Below the pieces are notes generated by a model that was given only the letters and a program-made list of their open reading frames with translations, was not told the origin of the DNA and did no database searches. From NCBI GenBank assembly GCA_032433765.1, contig JAVIAB010000008.1, positions 37,769,491 through 37,833,490 of the forward strand: a stretch of DNA of 64,000 bases, in the 5' to 3' direction. Both the position numbers and the translations under genes were made by a program. Source of the stretch: Megaustenia siamemsis (Eukaryota; Mollusca; Gastropoda; Stylommatophora; Ariophantidae). Shown here piece by piece: positions 52,601 through 57,289 of the stretch (the stretch's first letter is position 1; the number at the start of each line of letters is the position of its first letter).

Positions 52601-54497
52601 TTACAGAAAGAACAAAAAGGCATGGATGACTGCAGCTATATTTGAAGATTGGCTGAAAAGTTTTGACCGTAAGATGCAGAAAAAAAGCGCTACATTATTT
52701 TATTTGTTGACAACGCTACCTGTCATCCCAAGATCGAACTACAGAATGTTAAGCTGCAGTTTCTGCCACCCAACACAACTGCATTAGTTCAACCCCTAGA
52801 CCAGGGTGTCATTCAGACATTTAAATTAAAGTTTAGACAAAAACAGCTTCTACATCTTATCACAGTCATGGAATCAAACAAGGATGCTTCCGGAACCGAA
52901 CTAATGAAACAGGTCAATTTACTGGATGTAGTCTACTGGATTGCTGCAGCATGGAAAGAAGTGGACAACTCAACCATCCTTAAGTGTTTCTGTAAAGCAG
53001 GTTTTCATTGTCCTGCTGAAACACACGCATATTCTCTGACGCACATGGAATCTGCATCAAAGACCGACGTGCAAATTGTTTCTACTGCAATTTCTACTGC
53101 TTTGGATAACTTTCAAAAGAATTGTTTGGATACCAATTGACAGACATCTCCATGATTGATTCAGGGCTCCAAACTTGCAACACAATAGAAACAAACTGGG
53201 ATCTTCCTGCCACTGCAATTTTAGCTGCTGAGGATGTGAATAGTGAATCAGACAACGAACAAGATTCTACTGACATTGAGAAAACATACACTATTGCAGA
53301 TGCACATAATGCTTTGGAGCTTCTGCGCACCTATTCAATAACAAACGGGAGATCTGACATACTAGACGTTATCATGGACTTGAGAGAAAAATTGAACTTA
53401 TCGTTTATTTCATCTGTCAAACAACAGACTACCATATTGGATTTTTTTTCAAGTCAAAAGTGATACATGTACAGTATAAGTGGAATCTGTGTATGTGTGT
53501 TTTATTTTTGTGTGTTTAACTATCGTGTTTTATGAAAAGTGTCCAACCAGTGGCTATTGTAGACCGACATGTGCACTATGTTCTACTCATGGATTACGCT
53601 GATTTGCAGGTTAGTTTTCATAGTGCTTAGGATAAAATTTTTTTTATCGCTCTATTTATTATGTGAAACCTGTGAGGCAGGACCACCTGTCCTATGGGAC
53701 AAGTTTTTGAAAGTCCCGTGAATGGTCGCCTTAGACAGGTTCGACTGTATATAAATATTTCCAAGTACCTTAAGAAATAAATAATTTTGTATTTGATTTT
53801 TTTTTACAAGAAATTCATTTAAATATGTAAATTACTATGACATTACAATTACATATGAATTAATACTATAAAATCTGGTAAAGTCCCAGTTTAGTCATAT
53901 ATAAATACATTATTTAAGCAAAATCGGTGATCTCCCCTTAGTGGAACTTAGTCTGTAATAATCACAATAAAACTATAGTAGTTTTCAAATACTAAAAATA
54001 ATTTTAGTGAATTTTAGGGTTTGAGTTTAGGCCCTCCTTAAACTAAACTTACTTTCAGGGATCACTGTTCTGTGTTCAGTTTTTTTATTATGAAATAAAG
54101 GAGTAGTAAACAGTAAAGTCTTAAGTTAAGATTTTACACTCGCTCGCGTTGTTTTCTTTTCTACGTTAGGGGTACAAATACAATGTAATGTTACTCAGGT
54201 GGAGGTTACTCTTCCGAACTTTAATTATATGACACTAAACTAGGACTACCAACAATTTAGTTTATTATTAAATTTAATTAATAACAATTTTATTTTTACA
54301 TCTTCAACGGTGCCAGTTGTTCGATCTTTCCAACAAAAATGCATAAGAGAATCGTCTGACTGATGGATATATAGGAGCCCTTTTCGTTTGTCTGGGTGAA
54401 CAACCTTTCCTTTCATAATCATCTTGCCTGCACGAAATTCCACTAGGTTTTTGTTGTGGTTGCGAGAAGTAGAGTTATTATCAAACAGTGCTGTCAT
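13717..54497 (-). CDS. ADRM1: ADRM1/Rpn13, proteasomal ubiquitin receptor, 10 coding exons
   Basis: Rpn13 is a ubiquitin receptor of the 26S proteasome base (binding Rpn2) and recruits and activates the deubiquitinase UCHL5/UCH37. Exons from 5' to 3' (minus strand): 54497-54300, 46254-46138, 45085-44956, 44004-43943, ~40816-40724, 38551-38326, 35098-35081, 23116-22959, 16205-16103, 13796-13717. The product is about 395 residues; the human protein is 407. Exons 1-3 encode the N-terminal Pru domain. The LIIFPDD loop and VYVLKF strand carry Phe residues corresponding to human Phe76 and Phe98, used in ubiquitin binding. Exons 4-7 encode the low-complexity Gly/Ser/Thr/Ala linker, ending at [10 protein letters not shown]. 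Exons 8-10 encode the DEUBAD domain ([39 protein letters not shown]). Start: ATG at 54497 with A at -3. All introns are GT-AG and phases agree, except for the exon 5 frame problem. The introns are very large (up to 12 kb) and full of transposons. Confidence 0.95.
13990..14430. repeat. diverged ~200-bp direct duplication in ADRM1 intron 9
   Basis: Two successive blocks (about 14010-14210 and 14215-14425) share the order atttaatctctcatattaac, caatttctgtgggtaaaagtg, gtgctcactgcgccagt with many substitutions. An old tandem duplication with no coding content. Confidence 0.75.
14945..15112 (-). mobile_element. SINE-1, 5'-truncated
   Basis: Reverse complement of the SINE-1 body and tail seen at 36540-36690: gtaaagtacccccgttacgc, then tttttggggtaatgtggtcgg and gctttactttccc. 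The tRNA-like head is absent. It lies in ADRM1 intron 9. Confidence 0.85.
15113..15429. other. intronic, no feature seen
   Basis: Part of ADRM1 intron 9. No repeat or coding signal was recognised. Confidence 0.5.
15430..15855 (+). mobile_element. LINE A 3' fragment, diverged
   Basis: Parallels 39800-40215: ccttcattaatggatgcttg, taccagtcaaataccagtgg, gaagacctatgctcc. It has several indels and substitutions and is older than the copies at 34062 and 39825. Confidence 0.85.
16103..16205 (-). CDS. ADRM1: ADRM1 exon 9 (DEUBAD)
   Basis: [20 protein letters not shown], then [14 protein letters not shown]. The [12 protein letters not shown] block is the most conserved part of the UCHL5-binding domain. 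Acceptor cttttcag, donor gtgtgt, ends in phase 1. Confidence 0.97.
16270..16425. repeat. 60-bp minisatellite, left part
   Basis: Two to three units of gagaaagagaacaactttac followed by ataaagatcttcacttcttc and ttataccc. The same unit continues at 17866-18085 on the far side of a LINE. Confidence 0.85.
16428..17865 (+). mobile_element. LINE B copy inserted in a minisatellite
   Basis: 5'-truncated non-LTR element. Reverse transcriptase blocks in order: IALPKR-like (frame-broken), [47 protein letters not shown], then [26 protein letters not shown] and the C-terminal [14 protein letters not shown] and [14 protein letters not shown]. The catalytic box is YAHD instead of YADD, so the polymerase should be inactive. 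It ends in a short (atg)n tail. The long open part is 16866-17417, with breaks at about 17415-17440. Confidence 0.9.
17866..18090. repeat. 60-bp minisatellite, right part
   Basis: About 3.5 nearly identical units (gagaaagagaacagctttac, ataaagatctccacttcttc, ttatacccttgtaatgaaac). Together with 16270-16425 it forms one array split by LINE B. Confidence 0.95.
18359..19462 (-). mobile_element. LINE B copy, minus strand
   Basis: Reverse-strand reading gives [19 protein letters not shown] and [16 protein letters not shown], highly similar to the plus copy at 16428 but with an intact YADD box. The 3' end is at the left (18359). There are frame breaks throughout, and the 5' end is truncated near the palm motif. 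Confidence 0.9.
19617..19645. repeat. (ta)n microsatellite
   Basis: About 14 uninterrupted ta dinucleotides. Confidence 0.95.
19648..20142 (+). mobile_element. LINE I 3' fragment with a zinc-finger-like C-terminus
   Basis: [20 protein letters not shown] matches the GHxxR-type C-terminal segment of invertebrate non-LTR ORF2 proteins. It is followed by [20 protein letters not shown] and a Cys, a C2-H-C-type finger known at the end of such proteins. Stops separate the parts. A shorter related piece lies at 47066-47160. Confidence 0.75.
20143..20390 (+). mobile_element. LINE C-related fragment
   Basis: [20 protein letters not shown], then [20 protein letters not shown], corresponding to the post-polymerase segment of LINE C (compare [10 protein letters not shown] near 37600). 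It directly abuts the LINE I fragment. Confidence 0.75.
20391..20900. other. intronic, no feature seen
   Basis: AT-rich ADRM1 intron 8 sequence. No repeat or coding signal was recognised. Confidence 0.5.
20904..20960. repeat. inverted repeat with 18-bp arms
   Basis: gaatcaattcagaggaag and its exact reverse complement cttcctctgaattgattc are separated by about 20 nt. The sequence caccaagagtactag occurs just outside it (20960) and again about 130 bp upstream (20829). Confidence 0.85.
21042..22760 (-). mobile_element. LINE D copy, near-complete reverse transcriptase
   Basis: Minus-strand reading in order: [20 protein letters not shown], then [91 protein letters not shown] and a C-terminal [12 protein letters not shown] segment. 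The FADD catalytic box is intact. At least three frame breaks are present (about 22140, 21840, 21400). No endonuclease domain is visible, so it is 5'-truncated. It lies in ADRM1 intron 8. Confidence 0.92.
22722..22756. repeat. 14-bp-arm hairpin at the LINE D 5' junction
   Basis: atctcagtaatgaa and ttcattactgagat are separated by 5 nt, exactly where LINE D similarity ends. Confidence 0.85.
22959..23116 (-). CDS. ADRM1: ADRM1 exon 8 (DEUBAD start)
   Basis: [20 protein letters not shown], then [16 protein letters not shown] and RSPQFQQ, closely parallel to the human DEUBAD start. Acceptor ctaacag, donor gtaatt, ends in phase 0. Confidence 0.97.
23117..23709. other. ADRM1 intron 7, no feature seen
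   Basis: Unassigned intronic sequence between exon 8 and the LINE C copy. An A-run near 23205-23212 is the only simple repeat. Confidence 0.5.
23710..24140 (-). mobile_element. LINE C 3' fragment
   Basis: Begins with (atc)n at its 3' end (left). Minus-strand reading gives [20 protein letters not shown], then [20 protein letters not shown]. Close relative of 57480-57930 and 58698-59170. Confidence 0.9.
24141..24920. other. intronic, unassigned
   Basis: Begins with agtaaaagtaaagtgatccc, similar to the SINE-1 tail, but the rest matches nothing else in the window. No gene is supported; the open frame at 24180-24398 has no recognisable feature. Confidence 0.4.
24922..27039 (+). repeat. 5' LTR (long form)
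   Basis: The first ~125 bp match 30282-30407 and the last ~330 bp (26705-27039, from ccaagcagcagtccagccct to gcacttactggtata) match 30408-30720. The 1.66 kb between these is absent from the 3' LTR and consists largely of a tandem array. Confidence 0.85.
25310..26330. repeat. ~90-bp tandem array inside the 5' LTR
   Basis: Diverged units share the order gggagctagacagcttcaca, attcatgctcaatgatga, gcaacgaacaaagtaggtg, caggaagagagacag. Early units read gagttcacagattcgtggac. About ten units. One unit is interrupted at about 25870-25980 by the module also found at 1924-1990. Confidence 0.8.
29466..29877 (+). mobile_element. LINE F 3' fragment inserted in the LTR element
   Basis: Reads [20 protein letters not shown], then [20 protein letters not shown] and [20 protein letters not shown], the end of an RNase H domain and its C-terminal tail, uninterrupted for 119 codons (29481-29840). 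It is flanked by taggggaagagt on both sides (about 29456 and 29877), a target-site duplication of about 12 bp. It is better preserved than its host element. Confidence 0.9.
30282..30720 (+). repeat. 3' LTR (short form)
   Basis: Lacks the internal 1.66 kb array present in the 5' LTR. The deletion junction is at about 30407, within gtaaagaggggggccaag. Confidence 0.85.
30721..31117. other. intronic, no feature seen
   Basis: ADRM1 intron 7 sequence to the right of the LTR element. Nothing was recognised. Confidence 0.5.
31118..31600 (-). mobile_element. LINE E 3' fragment
   Basis: Starts with a (tctg/tcta)n tail, then attgacctttcgagccgtac (3' UTR), then minus-strand coding for [20 protein letters not shown] and [19 protein letters not shown]. 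It points away from the LINE E copy at 31760. Confidence 0.9.
31760..33500 (+). mobile_element. LINE E, best-preserved copy in the window
   Basis: Reverse transcriptase blocks: [77 protein letters not shown] (frame-shifted at about 32335), [66 protein letters not shown] and the C-terminal [15 protein letters not shown] and [13 protein letters not shown]. Only two frame breaks (about 32335 and 32750). The 3' UTR ends ggttacggctcgaaaggtca plus (atag)n. No endonuclease domain is seen, so it is 5'-truncated. Probably a young insertion in ADRM1 intron 7. Confidence 0.93.
33501..33790 (+). mobile_element. LINE E-related fragment, old
   Basis: Parallels the C-terminal segment of LINE E (a [17 protein letters not shown] motif, then ESKRKRGL) with many changes. 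It lies immediately after the young copy's tail. Confidence 0.65.
33925..34012 (-). mobile_element. tRNA-like SINE head
   Basis: The reverse strand reads gagtggctcagtggttagtg (A-box-like) and a B-box-like agctcaatcctc. It resembles the SINE-1 head but diverges after it. Confidence 0.6.
34062..34345 (+). mobile_element. LINE A 3' fragment
   Basis: [20 protein letters not shown], then [20 protein letters not shown], open to its stop at 34331. Very similar to the 45125 copy. In ADRM1 intron 7. Confidence 0.93.
34583..34850 (+). mobile_element. SINE-1 (tRNA-derived)
   Basis: Pol III-type head: gagccgcgatagctcagtgg (A-box region) and ggtcgggttcgatcctgac (B box). The body includes gtacc-gga, gggaaagtaaagcggcac and taacaccatattccctat, ending in a T-run of about 19 nt. 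Confidence 0.88.
34855..35053 (-). mobile_element. SINE with a different tRNA-like head
   Basis: The reverse strand begins ggagccttggtagcctagtt and has the B-box-like gtgttcgattcctgc, with a tail toward 34855. Another head of this type lies at 36822-36925 (minus). Confidence 0.65.
35081..35098 (-). CDS. ADRM1: ADRM1 exon 7, 18-nt microexon
   Basis: 18 nt (atgaagctatacaagaag) preceded by ttcctacag and followed by gtaagc. It joins exon 6 (phase 1) to exon 8 (phase 1), giving NDEAIQEVDLAKAL without a frame break. It lies 3.2 kb and 12 kb from its neighbours. Skipping it would also keep the frame. Confidence 0.85.
35110..35839. other. ADRM1 intron 6, no feature seen
   Basis: Unassigned sequence to the right of the microexon. 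No repeat or coding signal was recognised. Confidence 0.5.
35840..36125 (-). mobile_element. LINE E-like 3' fragment, old
   Basis: The reverse strand parallels the C-terminal part of LINE E-type ORFs: a FLAM-EEITRDW-like segment, then [10 protein letters not shown] and [11 protein letters not shown]. Many stops. Confidence 0.6.
36223..36437 (+). mobile_element. SINE-1 copy, 3'-truncated
   Basis: Head gagccgcgatagctcagtgg and B-box region gtagggtttgatcccaac. It stops at acatcatatta, where the next SINE-1 begins. Confidence 0.9.
36438..36693 (+). mobile_element. SINE-1 copy, full length
   Basis: Complete unit from the head at 36440 to cacttggcgtgacgggggca and a T-run. The best consensus copy in the window. 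Confidence 0.92.
36694..36820 (+). repeat. SINE-1 tail duplicated twice
   Basis: Two further copies of only the terminal ~50 bp (taacatcatattccctatag to gggggcactttacttttttt) follow the full SINE. This suggests local tail amplification, by slippage or stacked insertion. Confidence 0.9.
36822..36925 (-). mobile_element. tRNA-like SINE head
   Basis: The reverse strand begins ggagccttggtggctgagtg with the B-box-like gggttcaattcccagtg. Same head type as at 34855-35053. Confidence 0.65.
36926..37269. other. intronic, no feature seen
   Basis: Unassigned ADRM1 intron 6 sequence. Confidence 0.5.
37270..38225 (-). mobile_element. LINE C copy with reverse transcriptase remnant
   Basis: The minus strand contains a [18 protein letters not shown] segment, [20 protein letters not shown], and the C-terminal [20 protein letters not shown]. 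Upstream, a palm motif and a [15 protein letters not shown] block are readable. In-frame stops and frame changes are present. Confidence 0.85.
38326..38551 (-). CDS. ADRM1: ADRM1 exon 6 (Ala/Ser/Thr-rich linker)
   Basis: 75 codons plus 1 nt. The low-complexity stretch begins [14 protein letters not shown] and ends [15 protein letters not shown]. The last segment matches the human IQLSDLQSILATMN block just before DEUBAD. Donor gtgaat, ends in phase 1. Confidence 0.95.
38690..40220 (+). mobile_element. LINE A, longest copy
   Basis: Open frames at 38726-39415, 39325-39768 and 39825-40217 carry [121 protein letters not shown] and the [14 protein letters not shown] tail. The FADD box is intact. 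Two to three frame breaks. 5'-truncated before the RT. It sits between ADRM1 exons 5 and 6. Confidence 0.93.
40280..40610 (+). mobile_element. non-LTR 3' fragment, family unclear
   Basis: [20 protein letters not shown] is reminiscent of the basic GR-RWMD tail of LINE ORF2 proteins, open to 40607. Assignment is by general resemblance only. Confidence 0.45.
40724..40816 (-). CDS. ADRM1: ADRM1 exon 5 (linker), reading-frame conflict
   Basis: A good acceptor (gtgttcacag) and donor (gtgagt) delimit about 93 nt that are phase-compatible with exons 4 and 6. However, the phase-0 translation is Trp-rich and unlike Rpn13. Other frames give GGMGMG and then [20 protein letters not shown], which do resemble the Gly/Ser-rich linker. 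The pattern is explained by about three missing G bases at G runs or splice junctions. I treat this as probable base-calling error or a damaged allele. Confidence 0.6.
40895..41300 (+). mobile_element. SINE-1 copy split by a TTAA transposon
   Basis: The head at 40895-40919 (gagccgtgatagctcagtgg) is interrupted. The remainder resumes at 41204 (tgaactggactacaaaggac, then agagttcgatcccaac) and fades near 41300. Confidence 0.88.
40917..41206. mobile_element. TTAA-flanked MITE (copy 1) inside SINE-1
   Basis: Terminal inverted repeats ctctttccgtacg and catacggaaagag. The target is TTAA at the right end and TTA at the left end (one A lost). The same family lies at 43636-43899. Ends and target resemble piggyBac-type elements. 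Confidence 0.8.
41300..41572 (-). mobile_element. LINE A-like 3' fragment, old
   Basis: The reverse strand has ggttaggacacacactaaat, then aagggcctgtcatgtaatcc and acaggg, matching the GHTL, QALFWNP and QGK segments of LINE A with heavy decay. Confidence 0.6.
41573..41898. other. intronic, no feature seen
   Basis: AT-rich ADRM1 intron 4 sequence. Nothing was recognised. Confidence 0.5.
41899..43639 (+). mobile_element. piggyBac-like non-autonomous element with TTAA ends
   Basis: Begins TTAA then ctctttcaggac and ends gtcctgaaagag then TTAA: 12-bp terminal inverted repeats with the TTAA target typical of piggyBac. The interior has an N-terminal-like acidic reading ([20 protein letters not shown], then [10 protein letters not shown]; later [17 protein letters not shown]), the kind of Ser/Asp/Glu-rich leader found in piggyBac transposases. 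No catalytic domain follows. A LINE E copy is inserted at 42344-42922. Confidence 0.7.
42344..42924 (+). mobile_element. LINE E 3' copy, nearly identical to 31760-33500
   Basis: From gaaaagttgtggaaatcaaa to the (atag)n tail it follows 32931-33495 almost base for base. The few differences include a single-base deletion in the A-run near 42534 and one changed residue in the [10 protein letters not shown] segment. The repeated gataatgggtc at 42310-42320 and 42914-42924 marks a target-site duplication. About 23 nt of extra sequence (42321-42343) sit at the truncated 5' end. Confidence 0.93.
43636..43899. mobile_element. TTAA-flanked MITE (copy 2)
   Basis: Left end ttaactctttccgtacgttt, right end gcttccgtactgaaagagtt then aa. 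The interior is collinear with copy 1 (atgtagattgaatcttaaaa, then cttgaataattttagtctct). Its left TTAA is the right TTAA of the piggyBac-like element. Confidence 0.85.
43943..44004 (-). CDS. ADRM1: ADRM1 exon 4 (linker)
   Basis: 62 nt encoding [19 protein letters not shown] and FL. Resembles the human GLQSLLGNMSHSQ segment. Acceptor ttcag, donor gtaagt, ends in phase 0. Confidence 0.9.
44300..44520 (+). mobile_element. SINE-2 copy, partial
   Basis: ttggttgatctagaggtaag, tcctgggattaaaagcca, tggtggaaattgttc and caatgtctagcc parallel 45618-45800. Confidence 0.6.
44521..44940. other. ADRM1 intron 3, no feature seen
   Basis: AT-rich sequence with a short (at)n run near 44694-44705. Nothing else was recognised. 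Confidence 0.5.
44956..45085 (-). CDS. ADRM1: ADRM1 exon 3 (end of Pru)
   Basis: 43 codons plus 1 nt: [20 protein letters not shown], then [11 protein letters not shown]. Corresponds to the human segment beginning EPKTDQDEEHCRK. Acceptor cacag, donor gtatgt, ends in phase 1. Confidence 0.95.
45125..45600 (+). mobile_element. LINE A 3' fragment
   Basis: Open from 45204 to 45581: [20 protein letters not shown], then [14 protein letters not shown] and [20 protein letters not shown]. It sits 100 bp or less from ADRM1 exon 3, within intron 2. Confidence 0.93.
45618..46090 (+). mobile_element. SINE-2 copy, full
   Basis: tRNA-like head (gagcagtccagaggtaagac; B-box-like gggtttgatttccac) and a body ending gagtacctctgaagtcagag and tataaagctggcgaac, shared with 54720-55010. 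It ends only about 50 bp from the exon 2 donor. Confidence 0.7.
46138..46254 (-). CDS. ADRM1: ADRM1 exon 2 (Pru domain)
   Basis: 39 codons from [11 protein letters not shown] to KCFFWLQ. The acceptor is a pyrimidine-rich stretch ending ttttag; the donor is gtacgt. Phase 0 at both ends. Contains the residues equivalent to human Phe76, Asp79 and Phe98. Confidence 0.96.
46358..46712 (+). mobile_element. LINE B 3' fragment
   Basis: [20 protein letters not shown], then [19 protein letters not shown], ending in (atg)n. Same tail as 17519-17865. In ADRM1 intron 1. Confidence 0.9.
46713..47900. other. ADRM1 intron 1, mostly unassigned
   Basis: At 47066-47160 a CSFCG-like finger remnant related to LINE I (19940-20100) is followed by aaccgtctgtcaagac, also shared. 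The rest shows no recognisable feature. Confidence 0.5.
47940..49760 (-). mobile_element. LINE F copy (RT and RNase H), minus strand
   Basis: The reverse strand shows [13 protein letters not shown] (palm region, diverged), [20 protein letters not shown] text, [13 protein letters not shown], then the RNase H region ([39 protein letters not shown]) and the PGH-V-GNE tail region. The 3' end is at the left (about 47950). Stops and frame changes are present throughout. In ADRM1 intron 1. Confidence 0.85.
49761..50104. other. intronic, no feature seen
   Basis: Unassigned sequence between LINE F and LINE B copies. Confidence 0.5.
50105..50745 (-). mobile_element. LINE B 3' fragment, minus strand
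   Basis: Left end is (atc)n. The reverse strand reads [20 protein letters not shown], then [15 protein letters not shown] and further in [21 protein letters not shown] well-preserved tail copy. Confidence 0.9.
50880..51160 (-). mobile_element. core-type SINE with a LINE-like tail
   Basis: The reverse strand runs from about cccgtgtgttacccggggcc through the core cgtaagaggcgactaaggag to a tail ggctcgaaaggacactagat plus (atag)n. The tail resembles the 3' end of LINE E (ggctcgaaaggtcaatagat). A second copy lies at 1287-1522. Confidence 0.75.
51366..53747 (+). mobile_element. Tigger/pogo DNA transposon, near-complete (2,382 bp)
   Basis: Terminal inverted repeats cagtcgaacctg and caggttcgactg are flanked by TA on both sides. 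It encodes a pogo-type transposase broken by two frameshifts. It is the probable parent type of the deletion derivative at 2395-3267. It lies in ADRM1 intron 1, opposite to the gene. Confidence 0.95.
51876..53463 (+). pseudogene. Tigger/pogo transposase, two frameshifts
   Basis: DDE transposase that would cut and paste the element. N-terminal helix-turn-helix ([31 protein letters not shown]), then a CENP-B-type second DNA-binding domain ([30 protein letters not shown]), then the DDE catalytic core: Asp in [11 protein letters not shown], Asp in the [10 protein letters not shown] motif, Asp in [13 protein letters not shown]. The first frame ends at 52787, but the correct reading leaves it at an A-run near 52685. 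A second shift occurs near 53120. Outside these the frame is open, so inactivation looks recent or partly due to base-calling. Confidence 0.93.
53750..54245. other. ADRM1 intron 1 next to exon 1, no feature seen
   Basis: AT-rich sequence with no recognised repeat. Confidence 0.5.
54300..54497 (-). CDS. ADRM1: ADRM1 exon 1 (Pru domain start)
   Basis: Encodes 66 residues from the initiator Met. [19 protein letters not shown] and [10 protein letters not shown] are Rpn13 hallmarks. Ends GTVED in phase 0 with donor gtaaaa. The conceptual frame runs on into intron until a stop at 54246. No TATA-like or other core promoter element stands out in the ~220 bp upstream. Confidence 0.96.
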
Positions 54498-54719
54498 CTT
54501 GAAATTGTGCAGATAAGCATGTTACCGGAAGTTTTATTTGTACTGGCACAACTATATATTTTCACACGTATCTATTTGAACAACTTTCTCTCAAACTACC
54601 CAAATAATCATATTACCTGTAATGTTTTTTTTATTTACTTCTTTCTGTTTGTGCGCACCCGACAATCATTCTTTTTTCGACTTTCATATTTAAATAGTAA
54701 ACTCTAAAAGGCCTTTTAA

Positions 54720-55010
54720 ATAACAACTGGAGGACTGGTTGATCTCGAGGTTGTGGGTTCAAATCCCAGCTGCTCCGGTTGGGATTTTTATGTATGATTT
54801 CTCTCTGCGGCAACCACTCCAGCAAGGCCGAAACATCAATTACTCATCGACGGAAAAAAAATATGAGTACCTCCGAAGTCGGAGTTATCTGCCTGTGCGG
54901 CGAGGGACCCCTGTGCACACGACTGCCAGGGAAAAATGGATTAACACGCAAAAATTCAGTTCCTAGTCTCTAGGATCTTCGTCAGAGGTAAAAGCTGGCG
55001 AATGAAAAAA
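54720..55010 (+). mobile_element. SINE-2 copy
   Basis: tRNA-like head (actggttgatctcgaggttg; B box gggttcaaatcccagc), the body gagtacctccgaagtcggag, and the end aaaagctggcgaatg plus A-run. It lies about 220 bp upstream of the ADRM1 start codon. Confidence 0.75.
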
Positions 55011-55082
55011 AAATGATGACTGACTTAGATGCTAGGGATAATTTTACCAGAAGAATTAGATTTAACTTAGGCCTACTACATT

Positions 55083-55142
55083 CAACTGACGCTCGTTTTG
55101 CTGCTTAATTTTTTAAGTTTTGCAGCAAAACGAGCATCAGTT
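55083..55142. repeat. inverted repeat with ~19-bp arms
   Basis: ctgacgctcgttttgctgc and gcagcaaaacgagcatcag (one mismatch) flank an AT-rich centre of about 19 nt. It abuts the start of the LINE C similarity. Confidence 0.85.
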
Positions 55143-57115
55143 AACATCAAGTTAAATTTAGATTTACTCAAATCAGACAAGACGTTGCAAGACAAATATA
55201 ACATCACAATTCAGAACCCGGTACAATGAGTAACAATGTAATAGAGAAGATACAATGCATTGATGAACATTGGGAAATGCTAAAAGAATCAATGTAACAA
55301 ACATCAAAAGAGTTCATACCACCAGTGAGGACCAATTCAAGAAAGAAATCGATGACATGTGACATTTTGCAGCTAATGGATACAAGAAGAAGAAATAAAG
55401 AAAATAAAGACGAGTATAAGAGATTAAATAATGAAATTGTAATAAAATGCAATGAAGCAAAAGAAGCATGGCTAAAAGAGAGATGCAAAGAGACTGAAAT
55501 TCAACAAAAAAGAGATGCCAAAGCTATATACAAACAAATTGAAGAATTAACAGGAAGAAAAACGCAATAAAAAACTGGATGTTTAAGATCAAAAGAAGGA
55601 GAACTGTTGATTCAACAAGAAAACATAAGGGAAACGATGGACAGAATACATTAAAGATCTTACAATGATGAGCGAACAGAAGTAAATATATAAGAATAAT
55701 GGAGAAGGACCTGAAATACTCAAAGAAGAAGTGGAAGACGCCTTGCGCAATATAAAAGCAGGAAAAGCTCCTGGAACAGATAATATAACTAAAGAAGAGA
55801 GTGAAGCCATGTGTGATTTTGTAATAGGAATAACACAAATATTGAATGATATCTACAACATCGGATAGATACCAGACGACATGCTCAAATCAATATTCAT
55901 AGCCCTACCAAAGAAATCGGGTGCGATTGAATGCGATGATCATCGCACAATAAATCTTATGAGTCACATGACTAAGATATTACTAAGAATCATCATGCGA
56001 AGAGTGCAAAACAAAATCAGTCCAGAAGTTAGCGACGAACAGTGTGGTTTTGTTAGAGGTAAAGGAACGAGCAATGCCATATACATCATAAGATCTTTAG
56101 TAGAAAGAGCCATAGAGGTGAAAACAGATATATACCTATGTTTCATAGATTATACCAAGATTTGACAAAGTAAAGCACAAAGAAATATCACAACTTTAGA
56201 TGGCATAAACCTAGACAGCAAAGATCTAAGAATAATAGAGAACATGTACTGGCAACAGACAACAGCCATAAGAACTGGAATATCATCAACACTGTCAACG
56301 GCAAAAAACAGACACAAGTGATGGTAACAAAATCTAAATGCACAGTTGAAGTAAATGGGACAGTAACAAGTCAACGAGTTTAAATACATGGTAGCTATGC
56401 TTAGTTCGGATAGTAGATGTACAAAAGCTGCATTCCAAAGAATAAGAAAGATGTTATGCAATCCAATTTTGTACATGGAAATAAGAACAAAAATTCTTCA
56501 GTGTTATATGAAGCTAGTCTTAATGTTAGCTGATAAGTTCGCTGGCAGCTCTGATACTGAGTGTGGCCTTACTCTGGACAAAGAGGACATCCCCAAGTGT
56601 GTTCTTCACTCCTTAAAAGAAGAGAAGGAGGATGGATGGGACAATAATGTAAACATTGAGAGACTGGAGAGTCTAAAGGTGGAAAAGGGGTCTGGTCCAT
56701 GCGGAGTGCTTAGTAGGAAAAGCAGATGTATCTACAAGCAACCCCTTACATGAACAACCAGTCTGCATATGCTTCAAGAAATGTTTGGACGGGCGGTGGA
56801 AGCGGATATGGGGATGCCCCGACTGCAATCAAACTGATTCCATGAGTATATAAAAAAAAATAGTCTTGACATATGGATGCGAATACTGGACAATAGGACA
56901 ACAACATCAAACAAACAAAAAAAGAAAATCATTGAGGTCACAGAAATGTAGTTTTACAGAAAAAAAATGTTGAGAAAACCGCGGACAGCTAAAAAGAGTA
57001 ATGAAGACGTTCTAAAAGAGGTCAAACAAAAAGAAAAATTGTTTCCAACATGAAAGAAAAGTCATCACTTTTGGTCATGTCATTTAGAAGAGTACAACTG
57101 TAATATATGATGACC
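55143..57115 (+). mobile_element. LINE C-like element with reverse transcriptase, interrupted
   Basis: The pre-RT linker (55150-55340) matches 880-1060. RT: LRNIKAGKAPGTDNITKEES, SIFIALPKKSGAIECDDHRT, SDEQCGFVRGKGTSNAIYII, YLCFIDYTKI, then frame loss. A non-matching block lies at about 56527-56860. The C-terminal region resumes at 56865-57090 in decayed form (tatggatgcgaatactggac). Several stops are present. Confidence 0.8.
56527..56860 (+). other. unidentified open segment inside LINE C
   Basis: An open reading of about 75 codons (LADKFAGSSDTECGLTLDKE, then DGWDNNVNIERLESLKVEKG) with no match to the LINE frame. Its downstream part (about 56790-56845) resembles 7985-8030, so it may be a separate repeat. 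Not recognised. Confidence 0.4.
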
Positions 57116-57289
57116 ATTGTGGAAAAAAATTAGGAAAAATGATATAGGCCTAAAAGAAAACAGAGAGAAAAGATTCAGTACTGTTGAATGGTTTGGTAGC
57201 AAATGTACAGAAGAACTGATAAAGAGATTGAAAGTTGTGAAGATACATGATCACCTAAGCCAGGGAGTCGCAGCGGTATATATTTCTGT

